Source: an uncultured Bacteroidales bacterium (GTDB lineage: Bacteria; Bacteroidota; Bacteroidia; Bacteroidales; UBA932). From it: a DNA stretch of 64,000 nucleotides. Shown here in pieces: positions 9,084 through 17,377 of this stretch. Below the pieces are notes generated by a model. It was not told where the DNA came from and searched no databases. It worked only from the letters and a program-made list of their open reading frames with translations. The position numbers were made by a program, and so were the translations under genes. The stretch is taken from positions 1 to 64,000 of the forward strand of contig CALUTY010000010.1 of assembly GCA_944323825.1 (NCBI GenBank), read 5' to 3'. Within the stretch, counting starts at the first letter, position 1. Each line of letters starts with the position of its first letter.

Positions 9084-9108
9084 CCGGAGGAATGAATGAG
9101 AGCAGAAA

Positions 9109-11937
9109 ATGGACAGGAAAAAGGAATACATAGACATAGCCGGGGCAAATGTCCACAATCTCAAGAATGTGTCGCTGTCGATTCCGAGGAATGAATTTGT
9201 GGTGATCACCGGGCTGAGCGGGAGCGGGAAATCATCCCTTGCCTTCGACACCATATATGCCGAAGGGCAGAGGAGGTACATGGACACGCTTTCCGCATAC
9301 GCAAAGCAGTTCATGGGCATTCTGGAAAAGCCTGATGTGGAAAGCATCACCGGACTGAGCCCCATCATTGCCATAGAACAGAAGACCACAGGCAACAACC
9401 CGAGGTCCACTGTCGGCACCATAACCGAAATTTATGATTTTCTGAGGCTTCTTTACGCCAAGGCATCCACGGCATATTCCCCTGCCACGGGAAAGCCGAT
9501 GGTCAGATACACCGACGAGCAGATTGTTTCCCTGATAATGGACAATTACAGGGAACGCAAATGCCTGCTTCTCGCTCCTCTCGTAAAAGGCCGCAAGGGA
9601 CATTACAAGGAACTTTTCGACCAGCTCAGAAGAAGAGGCTACACGCAGGCACGCATCGACGGCGAGATTCTTGACCTCTCCACAGTGACTGTCCTCGACC
9701 GCTACAAGCCGCATTTCGTGGAACTGGTGGTGGACAAGCTGAAGCCGACAGCCCGTGACGAAAAACGCATCAAGGACTCGGTGTATACGGCTCTGAATCT
9801 CGGGAAAGGCTCACTCGCCGTCATGGACATGGAGAGCGGGGAACTCCAGCATTATTCCAAGCATCTGGTCTGCCCTGACACCGGGCTTTCCCTCGCCGAA
9901 CCCGCCCCGCATTCATTCTCTTTCAATTCCCCGCAGGGGTATTGTCCTCATTGCAAAGGACTCGGAATGATTGTGGATGTCAACATTGATTCCATAATTC
10001 CCGACAGGAAAATATCAATCGCCGACGGGGGCATCCTCCCCCTCGGGAAAATGCGGCAGACGCGGAAATACGACATTGTACGGTCAATAGCAAGGAAATA
10101 CGGATTCTCGCTCCACGACCCCATTGAAGACCTGGGCGAAGAGGTGATTTCCCTTCTGATATTCGGCTCCGATGAGCTGTACCGCATCGGGGAAGGGTCT
10201 TCGTCAGAAATGGTGAGCTATCCCGGCATTGTGGACGACATTTCCGACAAGATTGTCTGCCCGGTGTGCAACGGCACCAGGCTCAACAAGGAGACCAATT
10301 ATTTCAAGATAGACGGAAAGACCATTTCCGAAGTGTCCGCGATGGAGATTTCAGCCCTGAAGGAATGGCTGGACTCCCTTGACGGGAAATTCAACGAAAG
10401 GGAAAAGACCATAGCCAGGGACATCCTGAAGGAACTCCGGGAAAGGGTTTCATTTCTCCTCGGCGTCGGTCTCGAATACCTGTCCCTCGACAGGGCGACC
10501 GCTTCGCTCTCAGGAGGTGAAAGCCAGCGCATCAGGCTTGCGACACAGATAGGTTCAAAGCTCGTGAACGTGCTCTACATCCTGGACGAGCCGAGCATCG
10601 GGCTGCACCAGAGGGACAACAGGAAGCTCATCGCCTCCCTGAAGGAACTCCGTGACGAAGGCAACTCGGTCATGGTCGTGGAGCACGATGCGGAAACGAT
10701 GCTCTCTGCCGACTGGCTTGTGGATGTCGGGCCGGGAGCGGGGGCAAACGGAGGCAGGATCTGCCTGAGCGCACCTGTCGACATGCTTCTGGACAGCACC
10801 CGCGGGGCAACGGAAGGGACTGGCTGCGATGAGGACACCAGAAGGCACTGCATCATCGGAGAGTCCGTCACCCTCGACTATCTGACCGGAAAAAGGAAGA
10901 TAGAAATCCCGTCCAGACGCAGGACCGGCAACGGACTTACGCTCGGACTGCGCGGAGCGAGGGGGAACAATCTGAAAAATGTGGACATAGACTTCCCTCT
11001 CGGGATGTTCATAGGCATAAGCGGGGTCAGCGGAAGCGGAAAATCCTCCCTCATCAACGAGACCCTGATGCCGATTCTGAAAAACAAGTTCTACAACGCC
11101 AGGATGCAGCCGCTGCCATACGGCGGCATCGTGGGGGTGGAGAACATCGACAAGCTGATAGAAATTGACCAGAGTCCCATCGGAAGGACGCCGAGGAGCA
11201 ACCCCGCCACATTCACAGGAGTCTTCAACGACATAAGGACACTGTTCGAATCCACGCCTGACGCAAAGGTGCGCGGATTCAAGGCCGGAAGATTCTCCTT
11301 CAATGTGCCGGGAGGGCGCTGTGAAGAATGCAAGGGAGCCGGCATCAAGGTCATAGAGATGAACTTCCTGCCTTCCGTCAATGTGGTCTGCAAGGAATGC
11401 CGTGGCAGAAGGTACAAGGACGACACCCTCGCGGTGAAATACAAGGGCAAGAACATCAACGACGTGCTGGAGATGCCGATCAGCGAAGCATACGGATTTT
11501 TCAGCAACATCCCTTCCATCAGCCAGAAGCTGAAGGCCCTCGTGGAAGTCGGGCTCGGATATGTGAAGCTCGGACAGTCGGCGGTGACCCTTTCCGGAGG
11601 AGAGAGCCAGAGGATGAAGCTCGCTGCGGAACTGGCAAGGAAGAGCACCGGCAACACCCTCTACATTCTGGACGAGCCGACCACCGGACTGCATTTCGAG
11701 GACATAAAGATTCTTCTCGGTGTGCTCCAGCAGCTCGTGGAGCAGGGCAATACCGTAATAATCATCGAACACAACCTCGATGTGCTCAAGTCCGTGGACT
11801 GGCTTTTCGACATGGGGCCTGAAGGCGGCAAGAAAGGCGGCACCATTGTTGCTCAGGGCACGCCGGAACAACTCGCTGAAGACCCGGCCTCCGTCACCGG
11901 ACCGTTCCTGAAGGAGGTACTGGAACAGGGAGTATAA
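9109..11937 (+). CDS. uvrA: Excinuclease ABC subunit A
   Basis: A 942-residue UvrA, the damage-sensing ATPase of nucleotide excision repair that loads UvrB on lesions. Two ABC modules are present: the first Walker A has Lys41 in GLSGSGKS and the second Lys645 in GVSGSGKS, each followed by an LSGGE(S)QR signature and an LDEPS/LDEPT Walker B. The cysteine pairs of the zinc modules are visible (CPHC and CPVC in the first half, CEEC and CKEC in the second). Length is standard. It is followed after 11 bases by the nucleoside kinase gene. Confidence 0.97.
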   Translation: MDRKKEYIDIAGANVHNLKNVSLSIPRNEFVVITGLSGSGKSSLAFDTIYAEGQRRYMDTLSAYAKQFMGILEKPDVESITGLSPIIAIEQKTTGNNPRSTVGTITEIYDFLRLLYAKASTAYSPATGKPMVRYTDEQIVSLIMDNYRERKCLLLAPLVKGRKGHYKELFDQLRRRGYTQARIDGEILDLSTVTVLDRYKPHFVELVVDKLKPTARDEKRIKDSVYTALNLGKGSLAVMDMESGELQHYSKHLVCPDTGLSLAEPAPHSFSFNSPQGYCPHCKGLGMIVDVNIDSIIPDRKISIADGGILPLGKMRQTRKYDIVRSIARKYGFSLHDPIEDLGEEVISLLIFGSDELYRIGEGSSSEMVSYPGIVDDISDKIVCPVCNGTRLNKETNYFKIDGKTISEVSAMEISALKEWLDSLDGKFNEREKTIARDILKELRERVSFLLGVGLEYLSLDRATASLSGGESQRIRLATQIGSKLVNVLYILDEPSIGLHQRDNRKLIASLKELRDEGNSVMVVEHDAETMLSADWLVDVGPGAGANGGRICLSAPVDMLLDSTRGATEGTGCDEDTRRHCIIGESVTLDYLTGKRKIEIPSRRRTGNGLTLGLRGARGNNLKNVDIDFPLGMFIGISGVSGSGKSSLINETLMPILKNKFYNARMQPLPYGGIVGVENIDKLIEIDQSPIGRTPRSNPATFTGVFNDIRTLFESTPDAKVRGFKAGRFSFNVPGGRCEECKGAGIKVIEMNFLPSVNVVCKECRGRRYKDDTLAVKYKGKNINDVLEMPISEAYGFFSNIPSISQKLKALVEVGLGYVKLGQSAVTLSGGESQRMKLAAELARKSTGNTLYILDEPTTGLHFEDIKILLGVLQQLVEQGNTVIIIEHNLDVLKSVDWLFDMGPEGGKKGGTIVAQGTPEQLAEDPASVTGPFLKEVLEQGV

Positions 11938-11948
11938 ATTAAAAGATA

Positions 11949-13664
11949 ATGGAAGAGATAAGGATTTTCTGCGAGAACGACAGGAGTTTCCACAATGTGA
12001 AGCTCGGGACTCCCCTTTCGGAACTTTCTGAACAGATATGCAGCACCGTATTTGACGACAAGAACAATGTCGAACTGCCTGTACTCGCCGCGCTGGTGGA
12101 CCATCAGCTGAAGGAACTCGAATTCAAGGCAAGGGTTTCCCATCAGGTGGAGTTCATCGGCTACAACCATCCGGACGGACGCAGGACATATGTCCGGTCA
12201 CTCTGCTTTGTGCTGCAGAATGCCGTCAGGGAACTCTATCCCGACAAGGTACTTGCCATAGAATACTCTCTCCCGAGCGGCCTCTACTGCGAACTCAGGG
12301 CAACAAAGGCCATGGAAGACGGACATCCGGATGTTTATTACATCACAGACAATGAACTGGAGGGACTGAAATGCAAAATGCAGGAAATCATAGACGCTGA
12401 CCTTCCCTTCCATAAACTGAAGATGAACTTCGATGAAGCAGGAAAGCTCTTCCTCTCCAACAACCAGCCGGACAAGGCCGAACTGCTGAAATCAATCGGA
12501 AAATTCACATACAGCGTATACACCCTCGGCGGACAGACGGATACCTTCTACGGTCCGCTTGTCCCGTCCACCGGCTACCTGAAGGTATTTGACATAATGG
12601 GCTTCAACAACGGTTTCTGCCTGCAGTACCCTGCCGAAGGCAATGTCAGCAAGGTGATGCCGATGAAAAGGCAGTCAAAGATAGCCGCCACACTGAAGGA
12701 ATATGCCGACTGGTGCTCCATCATGAAGGTGCGCGGAGCCGGCACGCTCAACAAGACCATTTCGGAAGGCGGGGCAGTCAAGCTCATAAACATCGCAGAA
12801 GCTCTTCACGAAAGGAAATATGCTGACATAGCCGACCAGATTTACGCCCGCAGGGACAAGGTAAAGATAGTATTCATCGCAGGCCCTTCAAGCAGCGGGA
12901 AGACATCATCTTCAAAGAGATTGGCCATCCAGTGCAAGGTTCTCGGACTCAATCCGAAAGTCATAGAGCTGGACAATTATTTCGTGGACAGGGAGCAGAC
13001 CCCCAAGGACGAAAACGGGGAATATGACTTCGAGGCTCTCGGCGCAATGGACCTCGATTTCCTCAGCACCCAACTCAATGCGCTCCTGTCGGGAGAGCGG
13101 GTGGAACTGCCGAGATTCGACTTCAAGGAAGGGTGCAGGCATTTCGCGGGCGACTTCATGCAACTGGAAGAGAACGACATACTCATCATGGAAGGCATCC
13201 ACGCCCTCAACCCTGCGATGACTCCGGCAGTGGACAATTCCAGAATATTCAGGGTCTATGTATCCGCCCTCACATCCCTTCCGCTTGACGAGAACAACAA
13301 CATATCCACCTCCGACAACCGCCTTCTCCGCCGCATGGTACGCGACAACCGTGTCCGCGGCATCACGCCGGAAGGCACCATCATGAGGTGGCACAGCGTC
13401 CGCCGGGGCGAAAACCGCAACATCTTCCCGTTCCAGGAAAATGCCGATGCTGTCTTCAACTCAGCCCTGATTTTCGAGCTCCCTATGCTGAAATATTATG
13501 CAGACCCGCTCCTGAGGCGCATCCCGCCCCACTCTCCGGCCTATACGGAAGCCATCCGCCTCCTGAAGTTCCTGGAGTATGTGGTAGCCCTCTCCCCCGA
13601 CGAAATCGCCGCCATCCCTCCGACATCCATCATGCGCGAGTTCATCGGCGGCCAGTCACTCTGA
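11949..13664 (+). CDS. Nucleoside (uridine-type) kinase with ThrRS-like N-terminal domains
   Basis: A 571-residue protein in two parts. Residues about 1-60 look like a ubiquitin-fold TGS domain and about 65-200 resemble the second additional domain of threonyl-tRNA synthetase. The C-terminal half is a phosphoribulokinase/uridine-kinase-type P-loop kinase with Walker A GPSSSGKT (312-319) and a following D-N-Y-F motif. This architecture is known from Bacteroidota and Firmicutes and is annotated as a nucleoside kinase; the role of the tRNA-synthetase-like part is not established. It is the third gene of a plus-strand unit with the hydrolase and uvrA. Confidence 0.88.
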   Translation: MEEIRIFCENDRSFHNVKLGTPLSELSEQICSTVFDDKNNVELPVLAALVDHQLKELEFKARVSHQVEFIGYNHPDGRRTYVRSLCFVLQNAVRELYPDKVLAIEYSLPSGLYCELRATKAMEDGHPDVYYITDNELEGLKCKMQEIIDADLPFHKLKMNFDEAGKLFLSNNQPDKAELLKSIGKFTYSVYTLGGQTDTFYGPLVPSTGYLKVFDIMGFNNGFCLQYPAEGNVSKVMPMKRQSKIAATLKEYADWCSIMKVRGAGTLNKTISEGGAVKLINIAEALHERKYADIADQIYARRDKVKIVFIAGPSSSGKTSSSKRLAIQCKVLGLNPKVIELDNYFVDREQTPKDENGEYDFEALGAMDLDFLSTQLNALLSGERVELPRFDFKEGCRHFAGDFMQLEENDILIMEGIHALNPAMTPAVDNSRIFRVYVSALTSLPLDENNNISTSDNRLLRRMVRDNRVRGITPEGTIMRWHSVRRGENRNIFPFQENADAVFNSALIFELPMLKYYADPLLRRIPPHSPAYTEAIRLLKFLEYVVALSPDEIAAIPPTSIMREFIGGQSL

Positions 13665-13665
13665 C

Positions 13666-13711
13666 GGAAAACGCACCTTTTTGGGGTGATTTTTTATAGG
13701 AAAACGCACCT
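13666..13711 (+). repeat. 13-base direct repeat in the intergenic region
   Basis: GGAAAACGCACCT occurs at 13666-13678 and again at 13699-13711. The first copy overlaps a weak CACC...GGTG hairpin followed by ATTTTTT, which may act as a terminator after the kinase gene. Confidence 0.4.
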
Positions 13712-13734
13712 CTCACAAACATAAATAACTGATA

Positions 13735-14253
13735 ATGAAAATAATCGTATTTTTGATGGCGGCGATTATGGCTTGTGGGGCAGTCTGCGCCCAGGAAAGG
13801 GAAACATATATGATGAGGCCGCATGAGAAGCTGCCGGTGGCGGACACGGCCGGATTCACGAAGATTTTCCTTGCGGGGACCATTGACATGGGCAACAGCA
13901 GGGACTGGCAGGGTGAACTTCTGGAACATTTTTCCGACAAGGACGGGAAATACCTGCTTTTCAATCCGCGGCAGGAAAACTGGAACGGCGGCAAGGACGG
14001 GGAAATGGACTATCAGGTGTATTGGGAACTGGAACATCTCGAACAGGCAGACATCATCATAATGTACATCATCGGCTCCAGCAAATCCCCGATTACCCTT
14101 CTGGAAATGGGACTGCATGCCCGCTCAGGCAAGCTGATTGTGGCCTGCGAACCTGATTTCTACCGCTACGACAATGTGCGCATAACCTGTGCATACTACG
14201 GCATCCCCCTCTATTCCAGCCTTGAAGAACTCCTGAAAGCATCCGGACTGTAA
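13735..14253 (+). CDS. Exported nucleoside 2-deoxyribosyltransferase-like protein
   Basis: A 172-residue protein. Residues about 42-165 match the nucleoside 2-deoxyribosyltransferase-like fold: an N-terminal FLAGTID strand-loop, an NPR(Q) segment, the WELEHLEQAD helix carrying a catalytic-type Glu, and SPITLLEMGLHA, where the family has its active-site Glu. Such domains are normally cytosolic. Here they follow a hydrophobic leader (residues 1-19) that looks like a signal peptide with likely cleavage near CAQ, or less likely a lipoprotein signal. The gene stands alone between the nucleoside kinase and a gene relic. Enzyme activity is inferred from the fold only. Confidence 0.78.
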   Translation: MKIIVFLMAAIMACGAVCAQERETYMMRPHEKLPVADTAGFTKIFLAGTIDMGNSRDWQGELLEHFSDKDGKYLLFNPRQENWNGGKDGEMDYQVYWELEHLEQADIIIMYIIGSSKSPITLLEMGLHARSGKLIVACEPDFYRYDNVRITCAYYGIPLYSSLEELLKASGL

Positions 14254-14316
14254 GAATCCGGGGCATCTTTTCCAGTCCCTGACATCTTTTCCCAGTCCGA
14301 ATACCTTTGCCGGACT

Positions 14317-14421
14317 CTACAGCATGTTGAGAAGGCGGAAGAACTGGGAGGCGCGGTAGCCGTCGGCGAAGCCATGGTTAAGATGGACGGACATAAAAAA
14401 CCGGGGAAGCCACCAAAAGGA
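14317..14421 (-). pseudogene. Relic of a chloramphenicol acetyltransferase-like gene (C-terminal end)
   Basis: The minus strand encodes about 34 residues ending at a TAG (14317-14319) that resemble the C-terminus of CatA-type acetyltransferases: a hydrophobic strand, then HGFADG, which fits the catalytic H-x3-D-G, then an S-Q-F-F-x-L-L helix close to a natural stop. No start codon or upstream body remains; the frame runs straight into the rnf terminator hairpin. I infer that a deletion fused the last codons of such a gene to the end of the rnf operon. The match is by motif only, so confidence is moderate. Confidence 0.5.
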
Positions 14422-14422
14422 A

Positions 14423-14457
14423 ACGGGGATGACTTTCGCTTCTGAAGTCATCCCCGT
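14423..14457 (-). terminator. Terminator of the rnf operon
   Basis: A perfect 13-base stem (14423-14435 with 14445-14457, ACGGGGATGACTT) closes a 9-base loop. On the minus strand it is followed by TTCCTTTT. It lies 50 bases after the rnfA stop. Confidence 0.8.
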
Positions 14458-14506
14458 ATTCCATTCATGTCAGGAGAGTTCTGCTCTCTCCAATCAGTGC
14501 CGCCTG

Positions 14507-15106
14507 CTATACCATTCCGGAGAAGCCCATGAAGGCCATGGCAAGGATGCTGGCTGTCACAAGGGCGATAGGAATGCCGCGGAACGGCTTTGGAACCTTG
14601 TTCAGGGCAATCTGCTCACGCAGGCCGGCAAAGAGGATCATGGCGAGTCCGAAACCGAGTGATGAAGCAAAGGCATATACCACGGTCTCCACAAGGTTCA
14701 GCATGTGAGGGTCGCCGCCGAAGGTGAACTCCTTGGTCACCACGATGAGGGCGATTCCGAGCACGGCACAGTTGGTGGTGATCAGCGGAAGGAAGATGCC
14801 CAGGGCCTGATAGAGGGACGGGCTTATCTTCTTGAGGATGATCTCGACCATCTGCACAAGGGCTGCAATCACAAGGATGAACGATATGGTCTGCATGAAC
14901 TCTATATGGAGAGGCACCAGCACATAATACTGGAGCAGATAGGTCACCAGTGTAGAAAGGGTGATGACGAAGCACACGGCACCGGACATTCCGACGGCAG
15001 TGCTCAGCTTGTTGGACACTCCGAGGAACGGACAGCAGCCGAGGAACTGCGCAAGCAGGATATTGTTTACGAATATCGCTGAAACCAGGATTATCAAATA
15101 TTCCAT
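14507..15106 (-). CDS. rnfA: Rnf electron transport complex subunit A
   Basis: A 199-residue membrane protein with six hydrophobic segments, homologous to RsxA/RnfA and NqrE. It is a core membrane subunit of the ferredoxin:NAD+ oxidoreductase that pumps Na+ or H+. The opening segment VNNILLAQFLGCCPFLG holds the conserved cysteine region linked to an intramembrane iron-sulfur site shared with RnfE. It is the last gene of the rnf cluster, 39 bases after rnfE, and precedes the operon terminator. Confidence 0.96.
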   Translation of the reverse strand: MEYLIILVSAIFVNNILLAQFLGCCPFLGVSNKLSTAVGMSGAVCFVITLSTLVTYLLQYYVLVPLHIEFMQTISFILVIAALVQMVEIILKKISPSLYQALGIFLPLITTNCAVLGIALIVVTKEFTFGGDPHMLNLVETVVYAFASSLGFGLAMILFAGLREQIALNKVPKPFRGIPIALVTASILAMAFMGFSGMV

Positions 15107-15145
15107 AGTCTGTAATTTCTAATCAGTTATTCATTTGGCTGCCGG

Positions 15146-15730
15146 CTAATTCATCTTCGTGATCTTCCTGAACAGCACTATCAGGTAGGCAAGCGCGAGG
15201 AAGGCTCCCGGAGCAAGCACGAAGGCAAGGATTCCGTCACCGGAAATGAACTTGAAGCCGAAGGCGGAGCCGCTTCCGAGAATCTCACGGACAAGGCCGA
15301 GGATGGTCAGGGACATGGTGAATCCGAGACCGATGCCGAGACCGTCACATGCAGAATCAATGACGGAGTTCTTGTTGGCAAATGCCTCAGCACGGCCGAG
15401 CACGATACAGTTCACTACAATAAGAGGGATGAACAGGCCGAGAGTCTCGTACATTGCAGGGGTATAAGCCTGCATTATGAACTGGAGCACTGTCACGAAA
15501 GCCGCAATGATGACAATGTACGAAGGAATTCGCACCTTGTCCGGAATATATGGGGCAGTGGCAGAGATGGCCATGTTGGAAAGGACGAGCACGAACATTG
15601 TGGCCAGCCCCATTCCCATTCCGTTGATGGCGGATGTGGTGGTAGCCAGTGTCGGACACATTCCCAAGAGCAGGACAAATGTAGGGTTCTCCTTTACAAG
15701 TCCTTTGGTGATAAGTTTGAATTTTCCCAT
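15146..15730 (-). CDS. rnfE: Rnf electron transport complex subunit E
   Basis: A 194-residue membrane protein of the RnfE/NqrD family, the partner of RnfA. The sequence LLGMCPTLATTTSAINGMGMG near the N-terminus includes the conserved Cys that pairs with those of RnfA, and about six hydrophobic segments follow. It lies 12 bases after rnfG and 39 before rnfA in the usual Bacteroidota order. Confidence 0.96.
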   Translation of the reverse strand: MGKFKLITKGLVKENPTFVLLLGMCPTLATTTSAINGMGMGLATMFVLVLSNMAISATAPYIPDKVRIPSYIVIIAAFVTVLQFIMQAYTPAMYETLGLFIPLIVVNCIVLGRAEAFANKNSVIDSACDGLGIGLGFTMSLTILGLVREILGSGSAFGFKFISGDGILAFVLAPGAFLALAYLIVLFRKITKMN

Positions 15731-15742
15731 TTTCCTGTCCTC

Positions 15743-16363
15743 CTATTTTTCTGTTTGTGCATCTTCAACGGATGCCCCGGTCGAAACATCCGGAGCGGAG
15801 CCTTCCCTGATGGCCTTGTATATGGCCAGCGCATTGTTGACTGCGACTATGTACGCCCTTGAAGTGATGGTGGAAGCCGTGATGGCATCTATGTCACCGC
15901 CGTCCTTCTTCACTGCCAGCTTTGTCTTCGAAGGATCCAGGTTCTTGAACTGTCCTGCGAATTCAGGCTCGGTGCATTTCGCCCCGAGTCCGGGAGTTTC
16001 GCTCTGGGAAAGCACTGATGTATTGTACACGATGCCGTCAGCAGTGATGCCGACCATGACGGTCACAGGACCGCCGAAGCCGGAAGCGGATGCGGTTATG
16101 GCATAGCCTGCCACAGCCCCGCCCTTGTTGACGACATAATAGTCATAGCTCTGCCCGCCGGCCTCTATGGAAGCCATTTCAGGCTCGCCGTCAAACTCAG
16201 GAAGCACCTGCCTGATGGCGTTGTTGGTCTTTGCCGCAGCTGCGGCCTCGATCGGCTCCTTTGTCAGGGCATACACCCCTGCAAGAATCGCTGAACTTGC
16301 CAGGCAGATGATGCCGAGGCTGAGGACCATATTCTTCAAAGTGGATTGTAATGCCATGGTCAT
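15743..16363 (-). CDS. rnfG: Rnf electron transport complex subunit G (FMN-binding)
   Basis: A 206-residue periplasm-facing flavoprotein held by one N-terminal membrane helix (about residues 12-32). The C-terminal FMN domain carries the covalent flavin attachment site: Thr165 in TASTITS, which corresponds to the S/T-G-A-T motif of RnfG and NqrC. Ala163-Ser164 replace the usual Gly-Ala. The start overlaps the rnfD stop by four bases, indicating translational coupling. Confidence 0.93.
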   Translation of the reverse strand: MTMALQSTLKNMVLSLGIICLASSAILAGVYALTKEPIEAAAAAKTNNAIRQVLPEFDGEPEMASIEAGGQSYDYYVVNKGGAVAGYAITASASGFGGPVTVMVGITADGIVYNTSVLSQSETPGLGAKCTEPEFAGQFKNLDPSKTKLAVKKDGGDIDAITASTITSRAYIVAVNNALAIYKAIREGSAPDVSTGASVEDAQTEK

Positions 16364-17343
16364 GCCCTCCCGTATTTTTTCTGTTTGAAAGCCTTGTTGA
16401 TAAGAGGAACCACTGAGTTCATGATGAGGATGGCGAAGGAAACGCCCTCAGGATATGAACCGAAGTACCTTATCAGCATTGTGAGAAGTCCTATGCCGAC
16501 ACCGTAGATGATGCCGCCCCTTGCACTCATCGGGGAAGTCACGTAGTCGGTGGCCATGAATACGGAACCGAGGAGAAGACCTCCGGTGAGGAGATTGAAG
16601 AGAGGGTCGGTATACTGCTCAGGGTTGATCAGCCAGAATATGCCTGAGAACACGATGACGGTGGCCCAGATGGAAAGCGTGATGTGCGGTCTGATGACCT
16701 TGCGGGCAAGCAGATATACAAAGCCTATGAGGATTGCTATTGCGGAAATCTCTCCGGCAGAGCCTCCTATGTTGATGAAGAGGGTCTGGAGATAGGAGAA
16801 ATCGTTGGCGGCGAATATCTGGCCGAGGGAGTCGCCCTTTGCAAGACCTTCCTTGACTGTTCCGAGCAGCGTTGCTCCGGAAGTGGCGTCCACATTGATG
16901 AATCCCGCAGGCTTCGCCCAATTGGTCATGGCCACAGGGAATGACACAAGGAGGAACACCCTGGCAGCGATGGCAGGGTTGAAGAGGTTCTGTCCCAATC
17001 CTCCGAAAGTCATCTTCACAACACCTATCGCAAAGATTGCCCCGATCATGGCCACCCACCACGGGCAGGCTGGCGGAAGGTTCAGGGCAAGCAGCACGCC
17101 TGTCACGGCAGCGGACCAGTCGCTGATGGTGCACTGGCTCTTCATCAGGAATCTCGTGATGAGATATTCCACAAGGATACAAGTAATGACGCTGACTGCG
17201 AGCAGCATGACGGATGACCATCCGTAATAGAGGATGGAGACGACCACCGACGGCAGGAGCGCAATCACCACATCACGCATTATTCTCGCCGTGGATATGT
17301 CTGCGTGGATATGTGGAGATGGTGAAACCAATAATTTGCTCAT
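16360..17343 (-). CDS. rnfD: Rnf electron transport complex subunit D
   Basis: A 327-residue multi-spanning membrane subunit of the RnfD/NqrB family. The covalent FMN site is Thr158 in the SGAT motif (155-158), on a periplasmic loop. Length is typical. It lies 34 bases after rnfC and overlaps rnfG by four bases. Confidence 0.96.
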   Translation of the reverse strand: MSKLLVSPSPHIHADISTARIMRDVVIALLPSVVVSILYYGWSSVMLLAVSVITCILVEYLITRFLMKSQCTISDWSAAVTGVLLALNLPPACPWWVAMIGAIFAIGVVKMTFGGLGQNLFNPAIAARVFLLVSFPVAMTNWAKPAGFINVDATSGATLLGTVKEGLAKGDSLGQIFAANDFSYLQTLFINIGGSAGEISAIAILIGFVYLLARKVIRPHITLSIWATVIVFSGIFWLINPEQYTDPLFNLLTGGLLLGSVFMATDYVTSPMSARGGIIYGVGIGLLTMLIRYFGSYPEGVSFAILIMNSVVPLINKAFKQKKYGRA

Positions 17344-17377
17344 TGTTCTTTCTCTTTATCGTTCAATTCAATACTCC

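Noticed and set aside
10555..11871. A 438-residue minus-strand open frame opposite uvrA
   Set aside because: It is an antisense shadow caused by the GC-rich codons of uvrA, whose second ABC module is intact on the plus strand.
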